Program-made: the position numbers and the translations under genes
Notes under the pieces: generated by a model
Seen by the model: the letters and a program-made list of their open reading frames with translations, nothing else
Database searches by the model: none
What the model was told of the DNA's origin: nothing
DNA from: Nitrospirota bacterium
GTDB taxonomy: Bacteria; Nitrospirota; Nitrospiria; Nitrospirales; UBA8639
Assembly: GCA_003695915.1 (NCBI GenBank)
Contig: RFGF01000109.1
Span: forward strand, 1 to 38,977
DNA: 38,977 bases
Direction of reading: 5' to 3'
In this document: positions 38,001-38,977 of the stretch, in pieces
Layout: every line of letters begins with the position of its first letter
Numbering within the stretch: position 1 is the stretch's first letter

Positions 38001-38977
38001 AGGAAAGCGCGGCTCCGCGTTGGGTAGTTTGTACATACCCATACCCGTCCGCTCGTTGCAGCAGGCGGCAAGAGCGGGCATGGACTCCTTGCACGATGCC
38101 CGTCGGCGTCTGAACGTTGAAACTCCCGCTGGCGCGCACGGCGACACGGCCCCGGTAACGGCCTTTCTTTTTGCCCCGGGCGACGACCGCCTCCACCAGG
38201 TCTCCGGTCTGGAACCCCAAGTGGCGCTTGCGGCGGGTGAGATACCCGCGCGGGAAACCATCCCTGGTGAGCCGGGTTCGCTGGTAGCAGCCCCGGCCGG
38301 TAGCGTGAATGCCAAGAACCGGACGTTGCCAGCCCTCGACTGCGTCCACCGCGCCCACGCACAACGCATCCAGGGCGTGTGTTTTGGGCAGGCTGAATCT
38401 GGTGCGATTCCACTTCGTCCGCCCGCCCGTGCCAACTTCGACCGGCAGGTCCGTCGCCTTGAGCCGGTTCCATAGCGCCCACCGCACGCCGTTGACCGCG
38501 GCGGCGTCCCGGAGCGGGGCTTGCCGCTGCGCCTCGATGCGAGCAAGCCGCCCGGGATCCTGAGCCAGAAAGTCAGACACATCCCGATTGCCCTTTTTCT
38601 GATTGCAGGACAGGCAGGCCAAGGTCAGGTTCGATACCCGATCGGACCCACCTCGGCTGCGGGGATGGATGTGATCGATGGTGAGCGGCACCCCTTCCGC
38701 GTCACAGTAGGCGCACCGGCGGCCCCACTTCTCCAGGAGGTATGCGCGAACCTCGTAGCCGAACAATTCGCCCCGCTGATACTCGACACCTGAGATCTCC
38801 GGATTCTGCAACGCCTGGGTGTCGAACCTCGCCAACTCCTGCGAGAGGGCCGCAACCGGCACCCACCGGCAAAGGCGCGCCACCCAGGCCATCGTCGTCT
38901 CGACGCGGTGTCGCAGACTGGGTGCCAGCCAGCCTGCGGGACGCCGCCGGTTGTCGAACCGCGGCGCGCGGTAGCGA
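37990..38977 (-). CDS. iscB: IscB RNA-guided nuclease, N-terminus beyond window
   Basis: The frame is open to the right edge. Visible: RYRAPRFDNRRRPAGWLAPS (bridge-helix zone), ELARFDTQALQNPEISGVEY (RuvC-II), an HNH domain CAYC...TIDHIHPRSRGG...LACLSCNQKKGN and RuvC-III with THALDALCVGAVDAVEG, then the C-terminal beta domain. IscB is the ancestor of Cas9 and cuts DNA guided by an omega-RNA normally encoded just upstream, here outside the window. All visible catalytic residues (HNH His, RuvC-III His and Asp) are intact. RuvC-I and the N-terminal PLMP domain are not visible. Confidence 0.92.
   Translation of the reverse strand, partial: RYRAPRFDNRRRPAGWLAPSLRHRVETTMAWVARLCRWVPVAALSQELARFDTQALQNPEISGVEYQRGELFGYEVRAYLLEKWGRRCAYCDAEGVPLTIDHIHPRSRGGSDRVSNLTLACLSCNQKKGNRDVSDFLAQDPGRLARIEAQRQAPLRDAAAVNGVRWALWNRLKATDLPVEVGTGGRTKWNRTRFSLPKTHALDALCVGAVDAVEGWQRPVLGIHATGRGCYQRTRLTRDGFPRGYLTRRKRHLGFQTGDLVEAVVARGKKKGRYRGRVAVRASGSFNVQTPTGIVQGVHARSCRLLQRADGYGYVQTTQRGAALSSPA

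Overview
The window is an accessory region (roughly 55-58% GC) of a Gram-negative bacterium. Two genes have outer-membrane architectures (a TonB-dependent receptor and a signal-peptide beta-barrel), ribosome binding sites are GGAGG-type, and starts are ATG, GTG and TTG. I cannot place the genus from sequence alone. A Nitrospirota or proteobacterial host would fit, but that is inference. Most genes belong to the conserved, poorly characterised set carried by large plasmids and integrative elements: two single-stranded DNA-binding proteins, two short RadC proteins, RusA, an SF2 helicase, a DUF6094-type methyltransferase, DUF6878-, DUF6915- and DUF1257/DUF2997-like proteins, a Bergerat-fold ATPase and AAA+ ATPases.

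Layout. 1-4.2 kb: end of a Ycf46-like AAA+ ATPase, a Sel1-repeat protein, an AcrVA2-like protein, two secreted or outer-membrane proteins and small unknowns. 4.2-9.5 kb: an inserted and decayed zone. It holds a BrnT/BrnA toxin-antitoxin (TA) module, two fragments of a stomatin-like gene, each bracketed by transposon-end-like hairpins and a shared 20/22-nt motif, a doubly broken AbrB/VapC module, a degenerate tRNA-Leu, an IS3-family transposase remnant and an intact TonB receptor. 9.5-14.3 kb: a densely structured RNA-like region followed by a compact reverse transcriptase, a Bergerat-fold ATPase, an AAA+ ATPase, an unknown gene and RusA. 14.4-26.1 kb: a tightly packed + strand array of small element genes, many with 4-bp stop/start overlaps. 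It includes three DUF6878-like paralogues, two zinc-site paralogues flanking a RadC, SSB, a second RadC, a macrodomain protein and an ATP-grasp protein. 26.1-31.6 kb: a PBECR/DUF4258-DUF2283 TA-like pair that has replaced the 5' part of a gene, then the SF2 helicase and the methyltransferase. 31.7-33.6 kb: a secreted protein on the minus strand, an SF1 helicase fragment and an intact FitA/VapC TA module with a clear operator. 33.6-37.1 kb: a STAS-plus-HATPase regulator, a zinc-ribbon protein and a second SSB, punctuated by four copies of a ~45-nt stem-loop motif. 37.1-39.0 kb: a repeat coiled-coil protein, an orphan Phd/YefM antitoxin and an IscB RNA-guided nuclease running off the right edge.

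The strongest leads for undescribed biology are: the structured RNA plus reverse transcriptase plus ATPase block at 9.5-13.9 kb, whose RNA resembles an IscB omega-RNA although IscB itself lies at the other end of the window; the four-copy stem-loop motif with an alternative-pairing leader ahead of the STAS/HATPase gene; and an AcrVA2-like gene within the element. Many small genes here carry single lesions (in-frame stops, slippage frameshifts), so either the accessory load is decaying or the assembly has indels. Read mapping would decide.
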